Assembly (NCBI GenBank): GCA_946623365.1
Contig: CAMORE010000009.1
Span: forward strand, 1 to 26,738
Length of the DNA stretch: 26,738 nucleotides
Direction of reading: 5' to 3'
DNA from: an uncultured Acinetobacter sp.
GTDB taxonomy: Bacteria; Cyanobacteriota; Vampirovibrionia; Gastranaerophilales; Gastranaerophilaceae
The notes beneath the pieces are model-generated. The model made no database searches. It saw only the letters and a list, made by a program, of their open reading frames with translations, and was not told the DNA's origin. The position numbers and the translations under genes are program-made. Within the stretch, counting starts at the first letter, position 1, and every line of letters starts with the position of its first letter. This document shows positions 8,111-15,753 of the stretch, piece by piece.

Positions 8111-11100
8111 CTAATCAACGGAGAAAATGTCTTTAATATCTTCCATCGTAAGAGATTTTGTAATATTTCTGTCAATCGAAACAACGCTGTCAACAAGGTC
8201 ACGCTTGCGGCCTTTAATCTTTTGAATTTTTTCTTCAACAGTATTTTTTGTAATAAGTCTGTATACAAACACTTTCTTTGTTTGTCCGATACGATATGCT
8301 CTGTCTGTTGCTTGATCTTCAACTGCAGGGTTCCACCATGGGTCATAGTGAATAACATAATCTGCACCTGTTAGGTTCAGCCCTGTACCGCCGGCTTTCA
8401 AACTGATTAAGAAAATCGGAATGTTCGGGTTATTATTAAAGTTTTCAACAGCTGCTTGACGATCTTTTGTTTTTCCGGTTAAGTACTCAAAAGGAATACC
8501 TTCTCTTTGCAGCCATCCTTTAATAATATCAAGCATATCTACAAACTGACTGAACAGCAGAATTCTGTGTTTTTCATCAATAATCTGCTTAATCATATCT
8601 TTTAAGTATTCAAATTTACCGGACTTCATATCGCCTTTAACATGTTCTTTGTCATATAGTCTCGGGTGACAGCAGATTTGACGCATTCTAAGAAGCGCAG
8701 AGAATATAGACATTCTGCTCTTTTCCAGACCATTCTGCTCAATACTCTTGAATAGCTCTTCTTTTGTAGAATCAAGAACCTCAAGATAGAAATCACGCTG
8801 TTCATCTGTGAGTTCACAATATGCCATATTTTCAACTTTATCCGGCAAGTCTTTCGCTACATCTCGTTTCATACGACGTAAAATGAACGGGAATATTTGA
8901 AGCTTCAAACGTTTTTCAACTGTTTTATCCTGTCTTTCCATTATCGGAGTAACATAGCGATAGTTGAATTCAGCTACATTAAATAAGAAGCCGGGCATTA
9001 AGAAGTCAAATACAGACCATAATTCTTCAAGCTTGTTCTCGATAGGAGTACCGGAAAGAGCGAGCTTATGATCTGATTGAAGTTCTTTTACCGATTGCGC
9101 TGTCTGAGAAATAGCATTTTTAATATTCTGAGATTCATCTAAAATTACATATCTGAATTTATATTTCTTAAGCTTTGCGATGTCACGTCTTACAAGTGCA
9201 TAGCTTGTAATAATAATATCGTAATTCGGAATCTCTTTAAAAAGACCTTTTCTGTCTGCACCTTGAATCTTTAAACAAGATAATTCAGGAGTAAATTTTT
9301 CTATTTCATTTTCCCAGTTAAATACAACCGTTGTCGGAGCAATAACAAGAGTCGGCATAGGGCCGTCAACTTCTTTAGCTTTTTGTAAAAGAGTCAAAGC
9401 TTGTAAAGTTTTACCTAAACCCATATCATCAGCCAGAATTCCGTTCAAACCGTATTGGTACAAGAACCACAGCCAATGGAAACCTTTTGTTTGGTATTCT
9501 CTGAATTTAGCATTAACACTTGTAGGAATGTCAACACCCTCCGTTGTGGTTGAGAATGTGGAAATTTGCTCCCAGAATTTTTGGAATTTTTCACTCATTA
9601 CAAGCTCAAAACCCTGGTTTTGCAATTCTGTAATCAAACCTACACGATAAGTTTTAACCAAAAACTTGTTTTCATTGTTTCTGTATGCATCAAATGAGTT
9701 AAATGAGCGCATTATTGCATAAATATTTTGAGCAGGATATTCGACAAATCCAAGACTTCTTACACGTGCATACTTTTCTCCGCTTTGGATTGTTTCATAT
9801 ATTTCATCAAAATCTATAACTTCATCCCCGACTTGGCCGTATAACTGAATTTCCATACTATCAATCGATTCTTCAGAGAAATCAATCTTTGCGCACATCT
9901 TAAACGGTTCCTGCATAAGTTTAAAGAAGTTCATATCATCTTGCTCTTCAAACTTCCAACCTTCTCCTGCTTGCTGAATATAGTAATTATAAAAATCAAT
10001 AGCGTTTTCTTTTTCCAATGCCAGATTGTTTGTTTGCATTGGTACGAACTTACAAGCAAGAAGCATATTATATGCTAACTGTTCGTGTTCATAATCACGT
10101 TTTATCCAGTATACCAAATCCTCTTTTTCACTTTTTACTGATATGTATGGGGATTTTTCTTTACTCTTGGAGTATGGTACTTTTACCCCAGAATAGTCAA
10201 ATTCTAACGATGCCTTTAGTGACTGGTCATAGTCTATACCAAGCGTTACAACATTCAATGGCGGTTTATGATCCATTAACAGTCCGCTGATGTTTTCAGC
10301 AATCTTAACAGGCATAATCTCTTGCAGGTGAGGAAGTTCTTCATACACAAATTTACCGCCATCTGCATCTTTCAAATCGGTAAATGTAGATTTTATGATG
10401 CTTTGCGGAAGTTCATTCATTGCAATATTAATCGGGAAAATAATATTTTTATACCTTCCCCATTTTATCTGCCTTGAAAAATATTTAATTTCTTCAAACG
10501 GATATGTTTCATCCTTATCAGGACGGGTCCAGAAAAGTTCTAACACAATATTTGTTCCGCCGTTAACGTTTGTAGTGGAAACATCCATATTTAAACTCCA
10601 AACGTTATCGGTAAATTGGATTCTTTCTTTTGTTTTTTCGTCTAAAACTTCTTCCAAATCAGCCATTAAAGGAAATACCGGTGCAAATTTTGTAATCGGA
10701 ATATCGTACCAGCCTGCTTTTTTATCCTGTTTTGCAATTTTCAGCATAACTTGGAACAGGGCAATTTCATTTTTCTGTGCATCATTGAGTTCAAACTCAG
10801 GTGATGCTTTTTGTATTTCTATAAGCGCTCTTAATATACCTTCTAATGATCGGACAATTTTATTTGAAGCCCTATCTCTGACTAAAATAGAGAAAAAGTT
10901 TTGTCTTCTTTTCGGATTAAAGTGGAAAATATAACTTCCTCTCGCCGGAGTTTTCAAGGCTGTATCTACATCTGACAAATCCGGTTCTACTTGATACTTA
11001 TCATACATCCAGTTATCAAAAGCACCTTCTTCTATTGCTTTAAGAGCTACTGCAACAGAGTGCTTGCACCATTCTTCTTTAAGCGGGCAGTTGCATCTTG

Positions 11101-11299
11101 CCTCCACTTTATTCTTCTTAAAAATAAGGTCAGTAATATAAAAATCCTGATAATTGCCTTTTACTTTTGCTTTAAAAAAGTTTTTTTCAGGATAAGATTC
11201 AAGAATCATATCTTTTTGATACAGTTCATAACCGCGTCTCCAACTGCCGGAGGTTGCATTATTCTTTAAAAAATCGTAATTAAACTTAAATTCGCCCAT
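8111..11299 (-). CDS. SWIM zinc-finger SNF2-family DNA helicase/translocase
   Basis: A 1062-residue SNF2-family ATPase that probably moves along double-stranded DNA to remodel bound proteins or RNA polymerase. The N-terminus has a SWIM zinc finger (Cys69, Cys71, Cys78, His80; CxCx6CxH). About 500 residues of family-typical bacterial SNF2 N-terminal region follow. The motor begins near residue 600: motif I DDMGLGKT (about 624-631), motif II DESQ (about 720-723, in place of DEAH), motif III SGTPIEN, then the C-terminal helicase half with AGGTGLNL and the motif VI QATDRAYRIGQ (about 996-1006). All core motifs look active. The ATG at 11299 gives a sensible MGEFKFNYDFL start. It is single in its transcription unit. 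The known relative RapA/HepA lacks the SWIM finger, so I give no symbol. Confidence 0.96.
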   Translation of the reverse strand: MGEFKFNYDFLKNNATSGSWRRGYELYQKDMILESYPEKNFFKAKVKGNYQDFYITDLIFKKNKVEARCNCPLKEEWCKHSVAVALKAIEEGAFDNWMYDKYQVEPDLSDVDTALKTPARGSYIFHFNPKRRQNFFSILVRDRASNKIVRSLEGILRALIEIQKASPEFELNDAQKNEIALFQVMLKIAKQDKKAGWYDIPITKFAPVFPLMADLEEVLDEKTKERIQFTDNVWSLNMDVSTTNVNGGTNIVLELFWTRPDKDETYPFEEIKYFSRQIKWGRYKNIIFPINIAMNELPQSIIKSTFTDLKDADGGKFVYEELPHLQEIMPVKIAENISGLLMDHKPPLNVVTLGIDYDQSLKASLEFDYSGVKVPYSKSKEKSPYISVKSEKEDLVYWIKRDYEHEQLAYNMLLACKFVPMQTNNLALEKENAIDFYNYYIQQAGEGWKFEEQDDMNFFKLMQEPFKMCAKIDFSEESIDSMEIQLYGQVGDEVIDFDEIYETIQSGEKYARVRSLGFVEYPAQNIYAIMRSFNSFDAYRNNENKFLVKTYRVGLITELQNQGFELVMSEKFQKFWEQISTFSTTTEGVDIPTSVNAKFREYQTKGFHWLWFLYQYGLNGILADDMGLGKTLQALTLLQKAKEVDGPMPTLVIAPTTVVFNWENEIEKFTPELSCLKIQGADRKGLFKEIPNYDIIITSYALVRRDIAKLKKYKFRYVILDESQNIKNAISQTAQSVKELQSDHKLALSGTPIENKLEELWSVFDFLMPGFLFNVAEFNYRYVTPIMERQDKTVEKRLKLQIFPFILRRMKRDVAKDLPDKVENMAYCELTDEQRDFYLEVLDSTKEELFKSIEQNGLEKSRMSIFSALLRMRQICCHPRLYDKEHVKGDMKSGKFEYLKDMIKQIIDEKHRILLFSQFVDMLDIIKGWLQREGIPFEYLTGKTKDRQAAVENFNNNPNIPIFLISLKAGGTGLNLTGADYVIHYDPWWNPAVEDQATDRAYRIGQTKKVFVYRLITKNTVEEKIQKIKGRKRDLVDSVVSIDRNITKSLTMEDIKDIFSVD

Positions 11300-11345
11300 A
11301 ATATTCAGAGGTACTCATACTAATAACTTATAAATCGGAAAAACG

Positions 11346-11376
11346 GCAAAATCCTTTGCCAAAGGCATAATTTTGC
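11346..11376 (-). promoter_or_regulatory. Terminator-like hairpin in the SNF2 leader
   Basis: GCAAAAT (11346-11352) and ATTTTGC (11370-11376) form the outer arm. CCTTTG and CAAAGG (11353-11365) form an inner arm. A third pairing, GGCAAA (11345-11350) with TTTGCC (11355-11360), competes with these. On the minus strand the structure is followed by CGTTTTT, as in an intrinsic terminator, yet it lies about 45 bases before the SNF2 start codon. Confidence 0.45.
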
Positions 11377-11492
11377 TAAAATACTAACTCTGCTATAAGA
11401 GATTATACTTAACAAAACTCCCAACCTTAGTACTCATTATCACATATAATTCATTTATTTGCAAGAGGATTAAATAAATAGGATTTTAATTT

Positions 11493-11522
11493 TTGTAACT
11501 TGTATATAATTACTTTTATAAT
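11493..11522 (+). promoter_or_regulatory. Possible upstream promoter for the CDF gene
   Basis: TTGTAA and a perfect TATAAT are separated by 18 bases. The region is very AT-rich, so a chance match is possible. The second candidate at 11548-11576 has better spacing. Confidence 0.35.
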
Positions 11523-11547
11523 ATATAAAATAGAATTATTTTTATTA

Positions 11548-11576
11548 TTGATAAACAATAGTTTGAGTAATATAAT
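11548..11576 (+). promoter_or_regulatory. Probable sigma-70 promoter of the CDF gene
   Basis: TTGATA, a 17-base spacer and a perfect TATAAT. The predicted start near 11583 would leave a leader of only about 19 bases, with AAGGTG (11582-11587) at its very 5' end. Confidence 0.55.
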
Positions 11577-11601
11577 AAGTTAAGGTGATTTTATATACAT
11601 T

Positions 11602-12534
11602 ATGGAAATTAACAGAAAAAAACAAATAGTTGCCAGTCTGTCAATATTATCTAATGTTTTATTAACAGCATTAAAACTTACTATAGGAATAGTTTCCGGA
11701 AGTTTGTGTATTATATCGGAAGCCATACACTCTTGCAGTGATTTTGCGGCATCCGTCTTAACATTTTTTTCTGTTATCAAGTCATCACAGCCTGCTGATA
11801 CTGATCATCCGTACGGACATGGAAAATATGAAGACTTAGCCGGTTTTATTGAAGGACTTTTAATCATATTTGCATCATTTTTCATTATTTATGAATCTTC
11901 AAAAAAAATTATTTTGGGAGAAAGTATTTCAACAGAGAATAATCTTGGTATTGCTGTAATGTTTTTGGCTGTTATTATGAATTTGTTTGTCAGTTCTTTG
12001 CTGTTCAGAACCGCTAAAGAGTCTAATTCTATTTCGCTATACGCTGACGGTGAGCATTTAAGGACTGATGTATATTCATCTTTGGGTGTTTTAGCAGGAT
12101 TAATTTTAATAAAGTATACCGGACATCATCTTCTTGACCCGATAATTGCAATTCTCGTTGCCGGTTTTATATACAAAACAGGATACAAAATTTCTCAACA
12201 AGCACTAAAGAGATTATTGGATTATTCATTGCCAGATGGAGATATAGAAAATTTAAAACATATAATATCTGAATTTAGCGGTGCAAAATTGAAAAATAAC
12301 AGTCTTAAAGCCCGTCAAGTCGGTCCGTCCACAGATATTGATATTGTTCTCTTATTTCCCAGAGAAACTTCTCTTTGTAAGTGTCACAGAATTTGTGATG
12401 AAATTGAAAAAAGAATCAGAAATATATACACAAATGCTTCTATATCAATCCATTCGGAGCCTGAATGTTATAATAAAAGCTGTCAAAATTTATGTGCAGA
12501 ACAAAATAAAATTCACTGTAATTTAGAGCATTAA
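11602..12534 (+). CDS. Cation diffusion facilitator (CDF) metal transporter
   Basis: A proton-driven exporter of divalent metals such as Zn2+, Co2+, Mn2+ or Fe2+ in the cytoplasmic membrane. The 310-residue protein has six membrane segments and a cytosolic C-terminal domain starting near residue 205. Metal-site residues are His43 and Asp47 (HSCSD) in helix 2 and His152 and Asp156 (HLRTD) in helix 5. The CDF hallmark HPYGHGKYE lies at 69-77. The C-terminal domain keeps the IHSEPE edge and then runs into an unusual Cys-rich tail with Cys289, Cys294, Cys298, His305, Cys306 and His310. This tail may be a metal sensor or chaperone site. AAGGTG lies 14 bases before the ATG, a long spacing. The metal cannot be read safely from the sequence. 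Confidence 0.95.
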   Translation: MEINRKKQIVASLSILSNVLLTALKLTIGIVSGSLCIISEAIHSCSDFAASVLTFFSVIKSSQPADTDHPYGHGKYEDLAGFIEGLLIIFASFFIIYESSKKIILGESISTENNLGIAVMFLAVIMNLFVSSLLFRTAKESNSISLYADGEHLRTDVYSSLGVLAGLILIKYTGHHLLDPIIAILVAGFIYKTGYKISQQALKRLLDYSLPDGDIENLKHIISEFSGAKLKNNSLKARQVGPSTDIDIVLLFPRETSLCKCHRICDEIEKRIRNIYTNASISIHSEPECYNKSCQNLCAEQNKIHCNLEH

Positions 12535-12837
12535 TACGTCAAATATTGCACAATGCATTTACCAATGTTAACAAAAACCAAGAAAATAAAGGTTTTTTAT
12601 GTCTAATGTTAAGTTTTGTAAATGCAAAAAAATCAAAAAATTTTTGCTTAACATTTGTTACATTTTATTTTAAAATTTAAAACCATTTATTTTACTACAT
12701 TACACCGATTTTAAGCATCGTTTTATTAAGTTTTGTTAAGAAAACTGTCCTGAACGCTCAAGATTTTCTAAATCAAGCCGAAGTGAAAAGTATCGAAGTT
12801 GATTAGAAGAAAACATGAGTTGATTAGGAGCTTTAGT
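12535..12837 (+). other. 303-base gap between the CDF gene and the secreted HExxH gene
   Basis: No gene is seen. It begins with a weak hairpin (AAAAACC at 12573, GGTTTTT at 12591) that may end the CDF transcript. Next is an AT-rich inverted repeat, ATGTTAA (12606-12612) with TTAACAT (12648-12654) and an inner GCAAAAA/TTTTTGC arm. The right end has two direct copies of AGTTGATTAG (12797-12806 and 12818-12827) beside the ribosome-binding site. I could not identify a convincing promoter. Confidence 0.6.
12573..12600 (+). terminator. Weak terminator after the CDF gene
   Basis: AAAAACC (12573-12579) and GGTTTTT (12591-12597) pair over an 11-base loop and merge into a T-rich tail, 38 bases after the CDF stop. 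The stem has only two G-C pairs. Confidence 0.4.
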
Positions 12838-13398
12838 ATGAAAAAATTAGTAGTATTGTTTGCAGCGTTTGTGTTATTAACACTGAATCAGGCATTTGCC
12901 TACAGAGCATCAGATTTTTCACAGGATGCAAAAATTGTATCAGCAATTACATTATTGGAACAAGCAGGTGAAACAGATGTATTAAGAAACTTACAAAGAT
13001 ACGGAATCAGAGTTTCTTTTGATGATTTAACATCATATACCTACAATGCAAGTAAAACATTTGCAGTAAGCACTTATAATAACTACGGAACAAGAGTTAT
13101 TATGATAAATTCAATTTACAGAAATGCACCTGTTGAGCAAATTGCTTGCTTAGTTGCACACGAAAGCATGCACGTTAAAAGAGTTGCAGATTTAGAAGAA
13201 GAAACTATTGCAACACAAAAAGAAGCTGCAACATGGACAAGATTAAAAGTTGCTTCAAAAGCATACCCTGATACAAGATTAACAAGAAGACTTGATAAAT
13301 TAAGCGGTATGTATTTAGCATCTAACCCAAATAATAACCTTATTAAAAACCAAATAGCATCAAACGGTTTTTATAGAGCACAACTGGGTATTAACTAA
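12838..13398 (+). CDS. Small secreted protein with an HExxH zinc-protease motif
   Basis: A 186-residue exported protein. MKKLVVLFAAFVLLTLNQAFA is a clear signal peptide with predicted cleavage after AFA (residue 21). The mature part is about 165 residues and contains AHESMH with His108, Glu109 and His112, the HExxH zinc-binding signature. Downstream acidic residues in EEETIATQKE (Glu121 or Glu122, about ten residues later) could supply the third ligand, as in glu-zincins. It is shorter than most known metalloproteases and I cannot name a family. The start at 12838 is preferred because it gives the signal peptide and has GGAG 8 bases upstream; an in-frame ATG at 12799 adds 13 residues that do not fit. 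Two hairpins follow the gene. Activity as a peptidase is inference. Confidence 0.8.
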   Translation: MKKLVVLFAAFVLLTLNQAFAYRASDFSQDAKIVSAITLLEQAGETDVLRNLQRYGIRVSFDDLTSYTYNASKTFAVSTYNNYGTRVIMINSIYRNAPVEQIACLVAHESMHVKRVADLEEETIATQKEAATWTRLKVASKAYPDTRLTRRLDKLSGMYLASNPNNNLIKNQIASNGFYRAQLGIN

Positions 13399-13457
13399 TA
13401 AGTAATTAAGCAAACATTAAATAAACACATTAAGACACACAAATTAATTACCCCATC

Positions 13458-13494
13458 GGGGGAAAGGTTATAAACCTAATCCCCCTTTATTTTA
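13458..13494 (+). terminator. Intrinsic terminator of the secreted HExxH gene
   Basis: GGGGG (13458-13462) pairs with CCCCC (13481-13485) and GGTT (13466-13469) with AACC (13473-13476), followed by TTTATTTT. It lies about 60 bases after the stop codon. Confidence 0.7.
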
Positions 13495-13542
13495 AAATTG
13501 AATCAATATTAAAATATTTAATTTATTCCACCTAATCAACCT

Positions 13543-13574
13543 AATCAACCCCCGCCGGTGCGGGGGTTGATTTT
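13543..13574 (+). terminator. Second, strong GC-rich terminator hairpin
   Basis: A perfect 13-bp stem (AATCAACCCCCGC, 13543-13555, with its complement at 13560-13572) around a CGGT loop, ending in TTTT. There is no T run on the minus strand, so it points to the plus strand. Its left arm includes the second copy of CTAATCAAC. Confidence 0.75.
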
Positions 13575-13600
13575 ATATATAACTGATTCAAATTTTATAA

Positions 13601-14977
13601 TTAATGCTTAATTTTCACTTTTTTATCTGACTGAGGATCTATTTTTTCAATCATTTTTTTGAAGCTGCGTATTGGCAATAACGGCTCTTTTTCCTTTGCA
13701 TTTTCTTGCAATTTTGCCATTTTTTCTTTTTCTTTTGCTTCAGCTTCTTTCTTTGCTTGATTTTTCTTCAATAAATTTTCACATTTTTGCATAATTTTGT
13801 ATTGTTCATTAATATTGTATTCCGGAGGTAAATTGTATTTCCCTTCATTTATAAAAAATCCTGAAGGACGATTAATCAATCTTTGTGTTTCATATTCACG
13901 TATTTCATCTTCTCTGAGTTGAAGCATTGCATCTCTATAGTATTGCAAAAAACGTTCTTTTGCCGGGGTATTTTCTTTTTTCTTAAGCATATTCCATGGT
14001 TCAACGAGTTCTGCAAATTCTTCTTCAAGCTGCTTACCGTCAAATTCTTTAAAACGTTTATCGTCAATTCTCTTCCCTTTTGCTTCTCTTGCGCCCATTA
14101 TTTGCATTTCAAAGGGTCTTGAACCTTTTTCATTAAGCTGTAGTAGAAGGTGTAAAGCGCAGTAGTTACCTTTTGTGTATTTAGGAAGCGGCCTGTCTAT
14201 AAGAATAATTTTATCTACATCAGTTTCCAAACCGTTCAAAACTTCTTCCTGTGCGTCTTCTAGCTTATCTAAGAATTTTTTTGAAACATAATCATATTCT
14301 TCTTTTTCTTTTTTATTTTCTATACTTTTGGGTCTTTGCAGTTCAATCTCTTTTAGCGTTACTTGTTTTGTCTTAATTAGAGGAATTAACCTATCTAAAA
14401 CTGTTTCTGCTTCCGGTTTTCCTGTTTTATAATTCATTACAATTTTGCTGCCGTTTAAATCCGTCATCTCACTCAAGACCTCTTTTATAGAGCTCAATTT
14501 TCTTGTTGAACTTTTTTCTGTAATAGATAAAACAGATTTAGCTCTATCAGCAATATCAAGTATAATATTTTTGGGAGATAGTTCGGAAACTTTTAAATCT
14601 CCAAAAATTCTGTACATAAAATCATGAATTTGCTGCTGCGGTTTTAATATTTTTTCTCTGATTCTCTGCGCAGTACCCAATGGAACTCCCCATGTTCTTT
14701 CCTCTCCTTTTAATTCTTTTTTTGTAGGCGCTGTTTTTTCGGGAGAATATTTTGCTTCATCTAATTGTTTTAAATCTCTTAATGCTCTTGCTTCTTTCCT
14801 TGCAATAGCAGCTTTAACTTCTTTGGAAACAGATTTTGCACCTCTTGCCTGAAAAGAAACCGTATCACAATTAAGCGGTTTTGGCATGCTGATTCCAAGA
14901 TACTTTCTATTATTAGAATCAACTCGTTGTTGAATATTTGGATTAATAATTGCACTATAAATTTTCTGAATTTTCAT
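13601..14977 (-). CDS. Uncharacterised protein with a RelA/SpoT-like nucleotidyltransferase core
   Basis: A 458-residue protein from the ATG at 14977, which has AGGA 10 bases upstream; an in-frame start at 15004 adds nine residues without support. Residues 1-50 are a low-complexity leader ending in DTVSFQARG. The middle resembles the (p)ppGpp synthetase fold in order: a basic RKLSSIKEVL stretch (about 159-168), DLNGSKIV (173-180, compare the D-x-x-G-x-R-I strand), YCALHLLLQL (272-281, compare YxxxH) and EMQIMG (290-295, compare the catalytic E-x-Q). The gap between the second and third blocks is longer than in known synthetases. The C-terminal 110 residues are Lys/Glu-rich and probably coiled. 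No HD hydrolase, TGS or ACT domain is seen. Function is unknown; the fold assignment is by motif reading only. Confidence 0.65.
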   Translation of the reverse strand: MKIQKIYSAIINPNIQQRVDSNNRKYLGISMPKPLNCDTVSFQARGAKSVSKEVKAAIARKEARALRDLKQLDEAKYSPEKTAPTKKELKGEERTWGVPLGTAQRIREKILKPQQQIHDFMYRIFGDLKVSELSPKNIILDIADRAKSVLSITEKSSTRKLSSIKEVLSEMTDLNGSKIVMNYKTGKPEAETVLDRLIPLIKTKQVTLKEIELQRPKSIENKKEKEEYDYVSKKFLDKLEDAQEEVLNGLETDVDKIILIDRPLPKYTKGNYCALHLLLQLNEKGSRPFEMQIMGAREAKGKRIDDKRFKEFDGKQLEEEFAELVEPWNMLKKKENTPAKERFLQYYRDAMLQLREDEIREYETQRLINRPSGFFINEGKYNLPPEYNINEQYKIMQKCENLLKKNQAKKEAEAKEKEKMAKLQENAKEKEPLLPIRSFKKMIEKIDPQSDKKVKIKH

Positions 14978-15068
14978 AAATCGACTTTCCTGTATTTGCC
15001 ACACATATATATAAACTTGAAAATATTATTTTTTGCTATTTACATTTAGTTTTGTAACAACCGACTTA

Positions 15069-15740
15069 TTATACATTAACGGTTGTTTCTATTTTATTCT
15101 CTAACCCGGTATATTCACAGATTTGTCTTGCCCATTCTTTTATGATTTCATCTTCAGGCAGTTTATATGAAATAGGTTTTCCTATTGTTACTGTTAGATG
15201 TTTTTCAAAAAGTTTTTTTGCGTATCCGTCAAAACCTTTAATCCCGACAGGTACGATATCCGCTTCAAATTTTTTTGCAAACATAACAAAACCTTTGTGA
15301 ATATTTGAAATCTCAGGTTCATGGATAATTCTTCCTTGGGGAAAAATTCCGAGTGACCAGGTTGTATTAAAAACAGATTTTATAGTTTTAAAAGTTGCAA
15401 GCTCCGGTTTTTCTCTGTTAACAGCGAAAGCTCCAAGAGAATGAACTAAGAATCTTAATAATTTATCTGTTCCCTCTTGAAATAGTTCTTGTTTTGCCAT
15501 ATATGCAACGCACTTCCTTACGGCAAGTGATACAATAGGCGGATCTAAATAAGACACATGATTTCCTGCATAAATTACACGCGATGATTTTGGAACATTT
15601 TCTCGTCCTACAATTTTCAAGTTATACATAAACTTTGTAACACTCCAAACAACAATTGATACAAAAGCCCTATAAAATAGTATTCTCCAAAAACCGTAAT
15701 CTTTTTCAGTTCTTCTATTGTAATTTTTTTCGTTTCCCAT
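15069..15740 (-). CDS. PlsC-type lysophospholipid/1-acylglycerol-3-phosphate acyltransferase (copy 2)
   Basis: Transfers an acyl chain to lysophosphatidate or a similar lipid acceptor at the cytoplasmic membrane. Length is 223 residues. A hydrophobic segment at about 23-40 likely anchors it. The catalytic H-x4-D motif is His61 and Asp66 in NHVSYLD. The acceptor-binding block reads GIFPQGR (131-137), with Gln in place of the usual Glu and one residue missing compared with FPEGTR. PVGIKG forms the fourth block. It starts 13 bases after a related gene on the same strand and is preceded by AAGGA. The altered third block makes its substrate uncertain. Confidence 0.92.
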   Translation of the reverse strand: MGNEKNYNRRTEKDYGFWRILFYRAFVSIVVWSVTKFMYNLKIVGRENVPKSSRVIYAGNHVSYLDPPIVSLAVRKCVAYMAKQELFQEGTDKLLRFLVHSLGAFAVNREKPELATFKTIKSVFNTTWSLGIFPQGRIIHEPEISNIHKGFVMFAKKFEADIVPVGIKGFDGYAKKLFEKHLTVTIGKPISYKLPEDEIIKEWARQICEYTGLENKIETTVNV

Positions 15741-15753
15741 TCATACATCCTTG

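Larger units (their letters stand above)
11300..11601. other. 302-base divergent intergenic region (SNF2 gene / CDF transporter)
   Basis: No gene is seen. The left part is the leader of the SNF2 gene and holds a strong inverted repeat (11346-11376). A TATAAT-like -10 for the minus strand lies at 11407-11402, but I find no convincing -35 for it. The right half is very AT-rich and carries two plus-strand sigma-70-like promoters for the CDF gene (11493-11522 and 11548-11576). Confidence 0.7.

Noticed and set aside
8017..8367. Open frame over the 3' end of the SNF2 gene
   Set aside because: Overlaps the well-conserved helicase C-terminus in another frame and has Lys/Leu-rich, non-family composition.
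10395..10934. 179-codon plus-strand open frame inside the SNF2 gene
   Set aside because: Antisense shadow of a conserved gene, Ser/Phe/Leu-rich, with no ribosome-binding site support.
11600..12534. Plus-strand frame shift or split within the CDF gene suggested by a second open frame near its end
   Set aside because: The main frame is intact through all six membrane segments and the C-terminal domain; the second frame is a shadow.
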